Shown here: positions 15,288 through 22,909 of the stretch, piece after piece
How the letters are laid out: the number at the start of each line of letters is the position of its first letter
Position numbering within the stretch: position 1 is the first letter of the stretch
Assembly: GCF_003478995.1 (NCBI RefSeq)
Contig: NZ_QUGI01000004.1
Span: 44,497-108,496 of the forward strand
Length of the DNA stretch: 64,000 bases
Direction: 5' to 3'
From: Pseudoflavonifractor sp. AF19-9AC
Lineage (GTDB): Bacteria; Bacillota; Clostridia; Oscillospirales; Oscillospiraceae
Program-made: the position numbers and the translations under genes
Notes under the pieces: model-generated
Told to the model about the DNA's origin: nothing
Database searches by the model: none
Seen by the model: only the letters and a program-made list of their open reading frames with translations

Positions 15288-16334
15288 TTATTCCGTGTAG
15301 AAGACAAAACGTGTGGTGTGATCGTACCGATCTCCCGCCCGCAGAACCGTGGAGGGGAAGGCGGGCTGGTTGGGGGAGTCGGGGAAGAATTGGGTCTCCA
15401 GGCAGAAGGCGTGGCGGGGACCGTAAGATGCGCCGCCCTTGCCCGGACAGCCCTCCGGGAGGAAGTTGGCCGTATAAAGCTGCATCCCGGGCAGGGTGGT
15501 CTCCGCCTCCATCCCAATGCCGGTTTTGGAGGAGAATGCCCGGGCGGCAGGGCGGAGGGTGCCCACAGGGCCGTCCACCACATAGTTGTGGTCGTAGCCG
15601 TGGCCCAGCTTCAGCTGCTCAAAGTCATCCTCGATGCGGGCGCCGATGGGGGTGGGGGTATGGAAATCCATGGGAGTACCCTCCACAGGCTCCAGGGTGC
15701 CATAGGGGATGCTGGTCTCGTTGGCGGGGGTGTAGCGGGAGGCGGAGAGGGAGAGTGTCTGGTCCAACACCGGACCGGAGCCCTGTCCCGCCAGGTTAAA
15801 GTAGCTGTGGTTGGTCAGATTGCAGACGGTGTCCCCGTGGGCCAGGGCCTCGTAGTGAAGGGAGAGGGCGCGGTCCTCCAGAGCATAGGTGACCCGGAGG
15901 GAGAGAGCACCGGGGTAGCCCTCCTCGCCATCGGGGCTCTCCAGGGTGAGAACCGCCTTTTGCGGGGTGAGCTCCTCCACCGTCCACACCCGGTAGGAGT
16001 AACCCACAATGCCGCCGTGGAGGTGGTTGGGACCGTTGTTGACCGCCAGGGAGTAGGTCTTGCCGTTGAGGGAGAACTGTCCCTTGGCGATGCGGTTGGC
16101 GTACCGGCCCACCACGGCGCCCAGATAGCCGTCCCGGGTCTCGTAGTCGGACAGGTGGTCATAGCCCAGCACCACGTCTACTGGCCGACCCTCTTGGTCT
16201 GGGACGGTCAGGGTGCGCAGGGTGGCGCCAAAGGTGAGGATTTCACAGGAGATGGTACCGTTGTCCAGGGTGAGCAGCTCCACTGGCTCGCCACTGCGGG
16301 TGGTGCCAAAGGGGGTGCGGGAAGGCTGATTCAT
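15288..16334 (-). CDS. galM: Aldose 1-epimerase (galactose mutarotase)
   Basis: 348 residues, the usual size. It interconverts the alpha and beta anomers of galactose, feeding galactokinase. Visible motifs: GATLRTLTVPD near the start, GRYANRIAKGQF (arginine contacting the sugar), NHSYFNLAGQG (catalytic histidine of the NHxYFNL motif) and LETQFFPDSPNQPAFPS with the catalytic glutamate near the C-terminus. It is divergent from the LacI-type regulator; a TATAAT at 16366-16361 on the minus strand could be its -10 but has a poor -35. The operator-like palindrome at 16436 lies in the shared intergenic region. Confidence 0.95.
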   Translation of the reverse strand: MNQPSRTPFGTTRSGEPVELLTLDNGTISCEILTFGATLRTLTVPDQEGRPVDVVLGYDHLSDYETRDGYLGAVVGRYANRIAKGQFSLNGKTYSLAVNNGPNHLHGGIVGYSYRVWTVEELTPQKAVLTLESPDGEEGYPGALSLRVTYALEDRALSLHYEALAHGDTVCNLTNHSYFNLAGQGSGPVLDQTLSLSASRYTPANETSIPYGTLEPVEGTPMDFHTPTPIGARIEDDFEQLKLGHGYDHNYVVDGPVGTLRPAARAFSSKTGIGMEAETTLPGMQLYTANFLPEGCPGKGGASYGPRHAFCLETQFFPDSPNQPAFPSTVLRAGDRYDHTTRFVFYTE

Positions 16335-16407
16335 GGCGGGGGCCTCCTTACAAAAAATAGATTATAGCTAGTGTAGCAGATTTCCCTCCAAAAGGGAATC
16401 TTTCCCC

Positions 16408-16436
16408 TTGCCAAAGCGGGACAAATATGGTAGTTT
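16408..16436 (+). promoter_or_regulatory. Promoter of the galactose regulator gene
   Basis: TTGCCA (16408-16413), 17-base spacer, weak TAGTTT (16431-16436). The palindromic operator begins at the end of the -10 box, a position suited to autorepression. Confidence 0.5.
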
Positions 16437-16453
16437 AATTTTAGTAAAAATTA
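16436..16453. promoter_or_regulatory. Predicted GalR-type operator (regulator side)
   Basis: TAATTTTAGTAAAAATTA is an imperfect palindrome centred on the G at 16444. Its core TTTTAGTAAAAATTA (16439-16453) is identical over 15 bases to the site inside the galK promoter. LacI-family proteins bind such palindromes. It lies between galM and the regulator gene, so it could serve both. Confidence 0.7.
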
Positions 16454-16468
16454 TGGAGGAGAGGCGCT

Positions 16469-17506
16469 GTGGCAACCTTAAAGGAGTTGGCGGACCGGAC
16501 GGGCTATTCCCCCGCCACCATTTCCCGCATTCTCAGCGGGGATCCCGCCCTGTCGGTGACGCCGGAGGCCCGACGGAAGGTGCTGGAGGAGGCGGGGCGG
16601 CTGAACTACACCGCGACCCGCAGCCGCCGGGGCCGGACGCCCAAGGGGGTGCTCCGGGTGGGGGTGGCGGAGATGCTTACCCCAGTCCAGCAGCTGGACG
16701 ACCCCTACTATTTGTATCTGAGCAATTTCGTGCGTCAGGGCTGCATGGACAAAAAGTACACCTGCCTCACGCTGGAGAGCAGGGGAGAGGGCTTCCTTCC
16801 GCCGGAGGGGGAGAAGCTGGACGGCATTGTGGCCATCGGCCTCTTCACTCCAGCACAGATCGAGTCCCTGGCTGCCCTCACCCCCAACGTGGTGTTTGTG
16901 GACTCCTCCCCCTTTGAGCAGCGGTTTGACTCGGTGGTACTGGGGTATGAGCTGGGCATCTCTCTGGCTCTGGAGCATCTGACCCAGCTGGGCCACCGGC
17001 ATATCGGCTACATCGGGCCGGTCTATAAGCTGGACGACTACCGCCGCCGGGCTCCCGAGGTGCGCCGGCAGCTGTTTTTGAAGATGATGGAGCGGCAGAA
17101 TCTGATGGAGGGGGCCCGTCTGCTGGACTGCCCCATGGAGGCTCAGGCCGCCGCCCGGGCGGTAGGGGAGCTGCTGGCCTCGGGGGAGCCGTGTCCCACC
17201 GCCTTCCTGTGCGCCAACGAGGAGAGTGCTATCGGCGCTCTGCGGGCGCTGAACGAGGCGGGGCGGCGGGTGCCCCAGGAGGTATCGGTGGTGTCCTTCA
17301 ACGATACCCCCCGTTCCTCCCTAGTGGACCCGCCTCTCACCTCCGTATCCACCCACGTGGAGGAGATGGCGCGCACTGCTTTGCGCATGCTGAGTGAGCG
17401 GGCCGTGCTGCCCGGTAAGGAGCCTGTCCGCACCTTGCCACTGAAGGTGGTGGTTCCTCCCTCCCTGGTGGTGCGGGGGAGCAGCGCCCCGGTGGCAGAG
17501 CGGTAA
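16469..17506 (+). CDS. LacI/GalR-family transcriptional regulator of galactose genes
   Basis: 345 residues with a GTG start at 16469 behind GGAGGAG. The N-terminal helix-turn-helix reads TLKELADRTGYSPATISRIL; the hinge and a periplasmic-binding-protein-like sugar domain follow (HRHIGYIGP, TAFLCANEESAIGALRALNE, VSVVSFNDTP, PPLTSVSTHVEEM). It sits between galM and galK-galE-galT. The same 15-base palindrome core occurs ahead of its own gene and within the galK promoter, so it is predicted to repress the locus and itself until galactose or a derivative binds. The effector is inferred. Confidence 0.9.
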   Translation: MATLKELADRTGYSPATISRILSGDPALSVTPEARRKVLEEAGRLNYTATRSRRGRTPKGVLRVGVAEMLTPVQQLDDPYYLYLSNFVRQGCMDKKYTCLTLESRGEGFLPPEGEKLDGIVAIGLFTPAQIESLAALTPNVVFVDSSPFEQRFDSVVLGYELGISLALEHLTQLGHRHIGYIGPVYKLDDYRRRAPEVRRQLFLKMMERQNLMEGARLLDCPMEAQAAARAVGELLASGEPCPTAFLCANEESAIGALRALNEAGRRVPQEVSVVSFNDTPRSSLVDPPLTSVSTHVEEMARTALRMLSERAVLPGKEPVRTLPLKVVVPPSLVVRGSSAPVAER

Positions 17507-17573
17507 AAATCACCAGAAAAACAGAACCGTTTCTGTGCACAAAGCCAAAGTTTGTAAAAGGAAAAAATAGTGG

Positions 17574-17602
17574 TTGAATTTTTAGTAAAAATTAAATATA
17601 CT
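17574..17602 (+). promoter_or_regulatory. SigA-type promoter of galK-galE-galT
   Basis: TTGAAT (17574-17579), exactly 17 bases, TATACT (17597-17602). The spacer is almost wholly occupied by the operator at 17577-17593. Confidence 0.8.
17577..17593. promoter_or_regulatory. Predicted GalR-type operator inside the galK promoter
   Basis: AATTTTTAGTAAAAATT is a perfect inverted repeat of eight bases around a central G (17585). It overlaps the -35 and fills the spacer, so bound repressor would block RNA polymerase. Confidence 0.78.
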
Positions 17603-17635
17603 GAACACAACAGAATGAAAATGAGGTGACTGCCC

Positions 17636-18937
17636 ATGTATTCCTGTCAAGCGCTGCGCCGCTCCCTGTCCGCCGGGGAGCATGATCAGGTTCTTTCCCA
17701 GCTGTACGCCCTGGACGGGGCGGACAGCAGTCTGGCTGCCGCCCGGGCCCGGGCCCTGCGGGTGGTGGAGGCTTTCCAGGAGCACTTCGCCCCCAAGGAG
17801 GATACCCCTGCCGCCCTGTTCAGCGGCCCCGGCCGCACGGAGATCGGCGGCAATCACACCGACCATCAGCATGGCCGGGTGCTGTGCGGCAGCGTGGATT
17901 TGGATATGCTGGCCTGCGCCGCTCCCAACGGCCTGAACGTCATCCGGGTGGTGTCCGAGGGCTACCCCGTGTTGAAGGTGGAGCTGGACAAGCTCATCCC
18001 CCGGAAGGAGGAGCGCAACACCTCCGCCGCTCTGGTGCGGGGCGTGGCCGCCAAGATTCAGGAACTGGGCTACCCCCTGGCCGGCTTTGACGCCTATGTG
18101 ACCTCCAGCGTCCTGTCCGGCTCCGGCCTGTCCTCCTCGGCGGCTTATGAGATTCTCATCGGCAATATCATCAACCACTTCTGCTGCGGCGGGGCCCTGG
18201 ACCCCATCTCTCTGGCCAAAATCGGCCAGTACGCGGAGAACGTCTACTTCGGCAAGCCCAGCGGCCTCATGGACCAGATGGGCTCCTCCGTGGGCGGAGC
18301 GGTGGCCATCGACTTTGCCGACCCGGCCGCCCCGGTGGTGGAGAAGGTGGAGTACGACTTCACCCGCTCCGGCCATGTGTTGTGCATTGTGGACACCGGC
18401 TCCTGCCACGCCGACCTTACCGACGACTATACCGACATTACCCGGGAAATGGGCGCGGTGGCCGCTCACTTCGGCAAGCAGTACCTGCGCCAGGTGGAGG
18501 AGGCGGAATTCCTGGCCGCCATTCCCGCTCTGCACGACGAGTGCGGCGATCGGGCGGTGCTGCGGGCCCTCCACTTCTTTGAGGATGACCGCCGGGCGGC
18601 GGAGGAGACCAAGGCCCTGAAGGACGGGGACTTTAACCGCTTCCTGCAGCTGCTGAGGGCCTCCGGCCTGTCCTCCGCGCTCCATCTGCAGAACACCTGG
18701 TCCATCGCCGACCCCAAGCAGCAGGCCATTCCCATGGCGCTGGCTATGGGTGAGCGGCTGCTGGAGGGGACCGGAGCCATCCGGGTCCACGGCGGCGGCT
18801 TTGCCGGCACCATCCAGGCCTTTGTGCCCCAGGAGAAGCTGGCTGCCTTTAAGGAGGGCATGGAGGCCCTGCTGGGCAGCGGAAAATGTCACGTGCTGCA
18901 CATCCGTCCCGTGGGCGGCTGTGTGGTCATCAAATAA
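17636..18937 (+). CDS. galK: Galactokinase, divergent clostridial type
   Basis: 433 residues, longer than the usual 390, because the N-terminal part before the sugar motif is extended. GHMP features: GRTEIGGNHTDHQHG (66-80) in the place of the usual GRVNLIGEHTDYN motif, the ATP loop VLSGSGLSSSAA (159-170) and VHGGGFAGTIQAF near the C-terminus. It would make galactose 1-phosphate with ATP. Asn replaces the normally conserved Glu before HTD that contacts the sugar C6 hydroxyl, a change worth noting. Position first in galK-galE-galT, a GAGGTGA ribosome site and the operator upstream support the assignment. Confidence 0.9.
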   Translation: MYSCQALRRSLSAGEHDQVLSQLYALDGADSSLAAARARALRVVEAFQEHFAPKEDTPAALFSGPGRTEIGGNHTDHQHGRVLCGSVDLDMLACAAPNGLNVIRVVSEGYPVLKVELDKLIPRKEERNTSAALVRGVAAKIQELGYPLAGFDAYVTSSVLSGSGLSSSAAYEILIGNIINHFCCGGALDPISLAKIGQYAENVYFGKPSGLMDQMGSSVGGAVAIDFADPAAPVVEKVEYDFTRSGHVLCIVDTGSCHADLTDDYTDITREMGAVAAHFGKQYLRQVEEAEFLAAIPALHDECGDRAVLRALHFFEDDRRAAEETKALKDGDFNRFLQLLRASGLSSALHLQNTWSIADPKQQAIPMALAMGERLLEGTGAIRVHGGGFAGTIQAFVPQEKLAAFKEGMEALLGSGKCHVLHIRPVGGCVVIK

Positions 18938-18972
18938 TGTAGGGAACAGGGTAAGAAAGGAAGGAACTTCAC

Positions 18973-19962
18973 ATGGCAATTCTGGTTTTGGGCGGAGCCG
19001 GCTACATCGGCTCCCACACCGTGTATGAACTCATTGAGGCCGGCCGGGACGTGGTAGTGGCCGATAACCTGCTCACCGGTTTCAAACAGGCCGTTCACCC
19101 CAAGGCCCGCTTCTATCAGCTGGACATCCGGGACCGGGGCGCTCTGGACACCCTCTTCCAAGCCGAGCACATCGAGGGCGTCATCCACTTCGCCGCCTCC
19201 TCCCAGGTGGGCGAGTCCATGTCTGACCCCCTGAAGTACTATGACAACAACCTCTACGGCACCATGGTGCTGCTCCAGTCCATGGTGGCCCACGGCGTGG
19301 ACAAGATCGTTTTCTCCTCTACCGCCGCCACCTACGGTGAGCCCGAGCGAGTGCCCATTCTGGAGAGCGACAAGACCGTGCCCACCAACTGTTACGGCAA
19401 CACCAAGCTGTCCATGGAGCAGATGATGAGCTGGGTGTCCAAGGCCCACGGCCTGAAGTATGTGGCTCTGCGCTACTTCAACGCCTGCGGTGCCCACCCC
19501 TCCGGCGCCATCGGTGAGGCCCACAACCCTGAGACCCACCTTATCCCCATCATTCTCCAGGTACCCAACGGCCAGCGGGACCATGTGGGTATCTTCGGCG
19601 ACGACTACCCCACCCCCGACGGTACCTGCATCCGGGACTATATCCACGTCACCGACCTCGCTCAGGCTCACATCCTGGCCCTGGACTACCTGCTGAAGGG
19701 TGGAGACAACAACGTCTTCAACCTGGGCAACGGCGTGGGCTTCTCCGTCAAGGAAGTCATCGACGTGGCCCGGAAGGTCACCGGACACCCCATCCCCGCC
19801 GAGGTTTCTCCCCGCCGGGCCGGCGATCCCGCCCAGCTCATCGCCTCCTCCGAGAAGGCGATCAATGTCCTGGGCTGGAAGCCCCAGTATGCCGATCTGG
19901 AGACCATCGTCTCCTCCGCCTGGGCCTGGCACAAGAGCCATCCCCACGGCTTTGAAGACTGA
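18973..19962 (+). CDS. galE: UDP-glucose 4-epimerase
   Basis: 329 residues, extended short-chain dehydrogenase fold. NAD-binding GGAGYIGSH (7-15), the catalytic serine region SSTAATYGEP (115-124) and the YxxxK pair as Tyr141 and Lys145 in YGNTK. FNACGAHPSGAIGE and RDYIHVTDLAQAH are standard GalE segments. It regenerates UDP-glucose from UDP-galactose, closing the Leloir cycle with GalT. It lies 35 bases after galK behind AAGGAAGG. Confidence 0.97.
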   Translation: MAILVLGGAGYIGSHTVYELIEAGRDVVVADNLLTGFKQAVHPKARFYQLDIRDRGALDTLFQAEHIEGVIHFAASSQVGESMSDPLKYYDNNLYGTMVLLQSMVAHGVDKIVFSSTAATYGEPERVPILESDKTVPTNCYGNTKLSMEQMMSWVSKAHGLKYVALRYFNACGAHPSGAIGEAHNPETHLIPIILQVPNGQRDHVGIFGDDYPTPDGTCIRDYIHVTDLAQAHILALDYLLKGGDNNVFNLGNGVGFSVKEVIDVARKVTGHPIPAEVSPRRAGDPAQLIASSEKAINVLGWKPQYADLETIVSSAWAWHKSHPHGFED

Positions 19963-19992
19963 GCCGGGAAGAAACAGACGAGGTGAATTGCT

Positions 19993-21483
19993 ATGATTGA
20001 CGCCGCTGTGTCCAAACTGGCCACCTACGCCCTGCGTACCGGGCTCATTGAGGAGAACGAGTACACCTGGGCCATCAACACCATTCTGGATACCCTGAAA
20101 CTGGACAGCTATACCGACCCCGGAGAGGAGTGGGGAGAGATTCAGCTGGCTCCCGTGCTGGACGAACTGCTGGACGACGCCTATGCCCGCGGCGTGCTGA
20201 CGGAGAACTCCGTGGTCTACCGGGACCTCTTTGACACCGAGCTTATGGGCCGGCTCACCCCCCGGCCCGCCCAGGTGATTGAGAAGTTCCAGGCCCTGCG
20301 GGCAGAGGCCCCCAAGAAGGCCACCGACTGGTACTATAAGTTCAGCCAGGACACCAACTACATCCGCCGGGACCGCATCGCCAAGGATATGCAGTGGAAG
20401 GCTCCCACCGAGTACGGGGAGCTGGACATCACCATCAACCTGTCCAAGCCGGAGAAGGATCCCAAGGCCATCGCTGCCGCCCGGAACCTGCCTGCCTCTG
20501 CCTATCCCCGCTGCCAGCTGTGCGCGGAGAACGAGGGTTACGCCGGCCGGGTGAACCACCCCGCCCGGCAGAACCACCGCATCGTTCCCATCACCATCAA
20601 CGGTTCTCCCTGGTTCCTGCAGTACTCTCCCTATGTGTACTACAACGAGCACTGCATCTGCCTCAACAGTGAGCACACTCCCATGAAGATTGACCGGGCC
20701 TGCTTTGGGAAGCTGCTGGACTTTGTGAGCCAGTTCCCCCACTACTTTGTGGGCTCCAACGCCGACCTGCCCATCGTGGGCGGCTCCATCCTGGCCCACG
20801 ACCACTTCCAGGGCGGGCGGTACACCTTCGCCATGGAGAAGGCTCCCGTGGAGACTCCCTTCACCTTCCCGGGCTACGAGGATGTGAAGGCGGGCATCGT
20901 CAAGTGGCCCATGTCCGTCATCCGACTGACCTGCGCTGACCGGGAGCGGCTGGTGGACCTGGCCGACCGGATTCTGGGCCTGTGGCGGAGCTATACCGAC
21001 GAGAGTGCCACCATTCTGGCCGAGACCGACGGGGAGCCCCACAACACCATCACCCCCATTGCCCGGAGAAGGGGAGAGGACTACGAGCTGGATCTGGTGC
21101 TGCGCAACAACCTGACCACTCCGGAGCACCCCCTGGGTCTCTACCACCCCCACGCCGAGCTCCACCACATCAAGAAGGAGAACATCGGTCTCATCGAGGT
21201 CATGGGTCTGGCTGTCTTGCCTGCCCGCCTGAAGACGGAACTGGCCGCCGTGGCCGATGCCCTGGCCTCCGGCGCTGACCTGCGGGCCGATGAGCTTACC
21301 GAGAAGCACGCCGACTGGGCGGAGGGCTTCCGGAGCAAGTACCAGATTACCCGGGAAAACGCTCTGGACATCGTCCAGAAGGAGACCGGTCTGGTCTTTG
21401 CCAAAGTGCTGGAGCACGCCGGTGTCTACAAGCGGGACGAGGCGGGCCGACAGGCCTTCCTGCGTTTCCTGGCCACCGTATAA
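19993..21483 (+). CDS. galT: Galactose-1-phosphate uridylyltransferase, Firmicute (type 2) form
   Basis: 496 residues, the long form found in Firmicutes. It exchanges galactose 1-phosphate and UDP-glucose for glucose 1-phosphate and UDP-galactose. The active-site segment reads AHDHFQGG (268-275), matching the H-x-H-x-Q signature where the second histidine carries the uridylyl group. Cys174 and Cys177 in CQLC suggest a metal site. An antisense open frame spanning galE and galT is a high-GC shadow. The gene ends the gal operon at a good terminator. Confidence 0.95.
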   Translation: MIDAAVSKLATYALRTGLIEENEYTWAINTILDTLKLDSYTDPGEEWGEIQLAPVLDELLDDAYARGVLTENSVVYRDLFDTELMGRLTPRPAQVIEKFQALRAEAPKKATDWYYKFSQDTNYIRRDRIAKDMQWKAPTEYGELDITINLSKPEKDPKAIAAARNLPASAYPRCQLCAENEGYAGRVNHPARQNHRIVPITINGSPWFLQYSPYVYYNEHCICLNSEHTPMKIDRACFGKLLDFVSQFPHYFVGSNADLPIVGGSILAHDHFQGGRYTFAMEKAPVETPFTFPGYEDVKAGIVKWPMSVIRLTCADRERLVDLADRILGLWRSYTDESATILAETDGEPHNTITPIARRRGEDYELDLVLRNNLTTPEHPLGLYHPHAELHHIKKENIGLIEVMGLAVLPARLKTELAAVADALASGADLRADELTEKHADWAEGFRSKYQITRENALDIVQKETGLVFAKVLEHAGVYKRDEAGRQAFLRFLATV

Positions 21484-21499
21484 TCCAAAAAACAAGCCG

Positions 21500-21533
21500 C
21501 ATGCCCCGCCGGATTGTCCGGCGGGGCATGTTT
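21500..21533 (+). terminator. Intrinsic terminator of the gal operon
   Basis: CATGCCCCGCCGG (21500-21512) pairs with CCGGCGGGGCATG (21518-21530) and TTTCT follows. Confidence 0.85.
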
Positions 21534-21609
21534 CTATGTGGCCTGTCAAATGGAAGCCAGAGGGACGGGGTCTGGGAGAGAAGTTTTGAAAAAGTTTCGA
21601 AAAAAACGG

Positions 21610-21638
21610 TTGACAGTGTCCGGCCCCGGTGCTATCAT
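21610..21638 (+). promoter_or_regulatory. Strong SigA-type promoter of the aromatic amino-acid operon
   Basis: Consensus TTGACA (21610-21615), 17-base spacer, TATCAT (21633-21638). Transcription would start near 21645, 30 bases before the leader-peptide start. Confidence 0.88.
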
Positions 21639-21674
21639 GCGAACTAGGATTTTAGAACCACAGAGGAGTCTACC

Positions 21675-21788
21675 ATGAAGAATCTGTTTGCAGCTTTCTT
21701 TTTTAACTACTTTTACTTTTTTGGCTTCAGTGCTGACAAGGTAAAAGTGCTTTTTGCTGCAAATAATGGTGCGACCACCTTTGCGTAA
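21675..21788 (+). CDS. Phe/Tyr-rich leader peptide of the aromatic operon attenuator
   Basis: A 37-codon frame, ATG at 21675 six bases after GAGGAG and TAA at 21786-21788. It has ten Phe and two Tyr codons, most of them clustered: residues 8-18 read FFFNYFYFFGF, and Phe27 and Phe36 lie near or in the first pairing segments. It resembles the pheA leader peptide of enteric bacteria in design, not sequence. A consensus promoter precedes it and an intrinsic terminator follows 17 bases after the stop, ahead of DAHP synthase. The peptide most likely has no function beyond sensing charged tRNA-Phe (and perhaps tRNA-Tyr) through ribosome stalling. Confidence 0.88.
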   Translation: MKNLFAAFFFNYFYFFGFSADKVKVLFAANNGATTFA

Positions 21789-21844
21789 GTAAGGGATCGA
21801 ATCGAAGGCCTGCGGTGAAAAACACTTCACCGCAGGTCTTTTTT
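21759..21844 (+). promoter_or_regulatory. Transcription attenuator with alternative RNA hairpins
   Basis: Three competing pairings can be drawn by hand. Protector: GCAAA (21759-21763) with TTTGC (21780-21784), enclosing GGTG (21768-21771) with CACC (21776-21779). Antiterminator: CCTTTG (21778-21783) with CGAAGG (21803-21808). Terminator: 21805-21819 with 21826-21840, then a T run to 21844. The antiterminator shares bases with both others, so they exclude each other. Stalling at Phe27 (21753-21755) would cover the protector segment and free the antiterminator. Confidence 0.75.
21805..21844 (+). terminator. Intrinsic terminator of the aromatic operon attenuator
   Basis: CCTGCGGTGAA (21809-21819) pairs with TTCACCGCAGG (21826-21836), with the stem extended by four pairs (one G-U) at its base, followed by TCTTTTTT. 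Confidence 0.9.
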
Positions 21845-21893
21845 GTGGCCTGTGGTGAGGCCGCGGGAATCCACAGGAAAGGAACGAATTGCT

Positions 21894-22907
21894 ATGATTA
21901 TCATTGTGAAGCAGGGCACAAAAGAGGAGCGTGTACAGGATTTGATTCACTGGATTGAGTCGCAGAATCTGCGGACCCATGTCTCCACCGGAGACTACTC
22001 CACGGTCATCGGTGTCATCGGTGATACCAGCAAGCTGGACGGGGACCTCATTTCCGGCCTGGACATTGTCCAGGGGGTCAAGCGGGTGTCCGAGCCCTTC
22101 AAGAGCGCCAACCGGAAGTTCCATCCCGAGGATTCCATCATCGAGGTGGGGGAGCAGAAGCTGAAGGTAGGCCACGGCAACTTCGCCCTCATCGCCGGCC
22201 CCTGCTCGGTGGAGAGTGAGGAGCAGATCATCTCCGTGGCCAAGAGCGTTAAGGCCGCCGGGGCCACCATGCTCCGGGGCGGCGCCTTCAAGCCCCGCAC
22301 CTCCCCCTACGACTTCCAGGGCCTGAAGGCCGATGGCATTGAGCTGCTGCTGGAGGCCAAGCGGGAGACCGGCCTGCCCATCGTCACCGAGATCATGAAC
22401 GCCAACCACCTGCCCCTCTTCGAGGATGTGGACGTCATCCAGGTGGGGGCCCGGAACATGCAGAACTTCGAACTGCTGAAGGAGCTGGGCAAGACCAAGA
22501 AGCCCATTCTTCTCAAGCGCGGCCTGGCCAACACCATCAAGGAGCTGCTGATGAGCGCCGAGTACATTATGGCTGGGGGCAACGAGAACGTCATCCTCTG
22601 TGAGCGGGGCGTCCGCACCTTCGAGACGGCCACCCGCAATACCCTGGACCTGTCCGCCGTGCCCGTCCTCCACGAGCTCACCCATCTGCCCGTGGTGGTA
22701 GACCCCAGCCACGCCACCGGCGTGGCCCGGTACGTCAAGCCCATGGCCCTGGCGGCGGCGGCCTGCGGGGCGGACGGCCTCATCATCGAGGTCCACAACG
22801 ATCCGCCCCACGCCCTGTGTGACGGCGCCCAGTCCCTGCGGCCCGAGCAGTTTGAGGACGTGGCCAAGGCGGTGCGGGCCGTCCGTGCGGCCGTTCAGGA
22901 GGGTTAA
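21894..22907 (+). CDS. aroF: 3-deoxy-7-phosphoheptulonate (DAHP) synthase, type I-beta
   Basis: 337 residues from the ATG at 21894 (AAAGGA ten bases upstream). An N-terminal ferredoxin-like/ACT-like domain of about 75 residues precedes the KdsA/AroG barrel, as in Thermotoga-type enzymes, where that domain binds Tyr or Phe. Barrel motifs: FALIAGPCSVES, LRGGAFKPRTSPYDFQG, GARNMQNF, ILLKRGL, and VVDPSHATG. It condenses phosphoenolpyruvate and erythrose 4-phosphate, the first step of the shikimate pathway. It is the first enzyme gene after the attenuator, so flux entry is controlled by both attenuation and probable feedback. Confidence 0.96.
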   Translation: MIIIVKQGTKEERVQDLIHWIESQNLRTHVSTGDYSTVIGVIGDTSKLDGDLISGLDIVQGVKRVSEPFKSANRKFHPEDSIIEVGEQKLKVGHGNFALIAGPCSVESEEQIISVAKSVKAAGATMLRGGAFKPRTSPYDFQGLKADGIELLLEAKRETGLPIVTEIMNANHLPLFEDVDVIQVGARNMQNFELLKELGKTKKPILLKRGLANTIKELLMSAEYIMAGGNENVILCERGVRTFETATRNTLDLSAVPVLHELTHLPVVVDPSHATGVARYVKPMALAAAACGADGLIIEVHNDPPHALCDGAQSLRPEQFEDVAKAVRAVRAAVQEG

Positions 22908-22909
22908 CC

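Noticed and set aside
18889..21549. 886-codon open frame on the minus strand opposite galE and galT
   Set aside because: It lies antisense to two well-identified genes and has low-complexity Gly/Val/His-rich translation, the usual shadow of GC-rich coding DNA. No ribosome site or family match was seen.
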